Shown here: positions 63,822 through 64,000 of the stretch, piece by piece
Numbering within the stretch: position 1 is the first letter of the stretch
Layout of the letters: every line of letters starts with the position of its first letter
NCBI RefSeq assembly: GCF_000012945.1
Contig: NC_007509.1
Span: 310,001 to 374,000, forward strand
DNA length: 64,000 nt
Origin: Burkholderia lata
GTDB taxonomy: Bacteria > Pseudomonadota > Gammaproteobacteria > Burkholderiales > Burkholderiaceae
Direction: 5' to 3'
The notes under the pieces: model-generated
Told to the model about the DNA's origin: nothing
The model's input: the letters and a program-made list of their open reading frames with translations, nothing else
Databases searched by the model: none
Position numbers and translations under genes: made by a program

Positions 63822-64000
63822 ATGGATGATGTCAAGCGCAGGGCTTTCGCAGAGGACGGCGCGGTTCTGATCGAAGGTCTGCTGAACGAGGAACAACTGG
63901 CTCAATGCCGGCGGGCGTTCGACTGGGGTATCGAAAATCCGGGACCGATGGCGTCGAGTATGCTCGACGGCACCGAATTCCGGTCGCACGTCGACAACGC
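63822..64000 (+). CDS. PhyH-family dioxygenase 3, cut by window edge
   Basis: From ATG 63822, with a strong GGAGGTGACAG site. It reads MDDVKRRAFAEDGAVLIEGL and LNEEQLAQCRRAFDWGIENP. The DGAVLIEGLLNEEQL opening is typical of phytanoyl-CoA dioxygenase-family enzymes and parallels DGGAIVKNFLGSDLL and YGGVRIKNYLTQEQV in PhyH 1 and 2. Only 59 complete codons are in the window, so the iron ligands cannot be checked. It lies under GGG-box 3 and should belong to the second amine module. Confidence 0.75.
   Translation, partial: MDDVKRRAFAEDGAVLIEGLLNEEQLAQCRRAFDWGIENPGPMASSMLDGTEFRSHVDN

Noticed and set aside
1..64000. CRISPR arrays, tRNA or rRNA genes, prophage
   Set aside because: I saw no direct-repeat/spacer pattern, no tRNA cloverleaf with the conserved T-loop, and no phage structural or integrase genes.

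Overview
The window looks like a stretch of a secondary replicon of a Burkholderia cepacia-complex-like bacterium. It is GC-rich and carries families typical of Burkholderiaceae: a DUF3331 protein, a DUF1302/DUF1329 pair, a remnant of a Burkholderia-type porin, a PqiAABC set with two pqiA genes, and an RND pump flanked by its two-component genes. This assignment rests on gene content and style, not on a database match.

Region 1 (about 1-27.7 kb) is an accessory metabolic island centred on amines or acyl compounds. It holds an outer-membrane DUF1302/DUF1329 pair, an (R)-amine-transaminase-like class IV aminotransferase, an aldehyde dehydrogenase, twin TetR regulators, two imine-reductase-type NAD(P) proteins, two PhyH (phytanoyl-CoA dioxygenase family) enzymes, an MFS transporter, an uncharacterised 7-TM protein, a class III aminotransferase, an AMP-dependent acyl-CoA ligase, and a CYP102-type P450/reductase fusion with its own divergent TetR. 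A 17-bp element, GGTCA-NN-TGACC followed by AAGTC, recurs eleven times in front of most of these genes. It probably defines one regulon controlled by the twin TetR proteins. The spaces between modules hold broken genes: an IS21-type transposase start, an SDR start, a thiolase end, a porin end and an AsmA piece.

Region 2 (about 28-53.5 kb) is more ordinary Burkholderia accessory genome. It contains a lipoprotein, TetR and AraC regulators, an OmpR/EnvZ-type two-component pair, an AhpD-like protein, a second acyl-CoA ligase with an AraC neighbour, pqiA-pqiA-pqiB-pqiC (intermembrane lipid transport), a CPA1 Na+/H+ antiporter, a DUF3331 protein, and an RND efflux operon (adaptor, pump, outer-membrane factor) with a sensor kinase upstream and a response regulator downstream.

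Region 3 (about 53.9 kb to the end) is a second, paralogous amine module. Two Tat-exported flavin amine oxidases are each followed directly by a membrane-anchored di-haem cytochrome c. Around them lie two more copies of the same 7-TM protein, two TetR regulators, a thioesterase-like protein, and the start of a third PhyH gene that runs off the window. Three promoters here share a GGG-AT-CCC palindrome placed a fixed distance from a TATCAT-ACCTA block. The likely picture is periplasmic amine oxidation with electrons passed to cytochrome c rather than O2, as in the NicA2/CycN nicotine system. The 7-TM protein and PhyH enzymes are the parts shared by regions 1 and 3.
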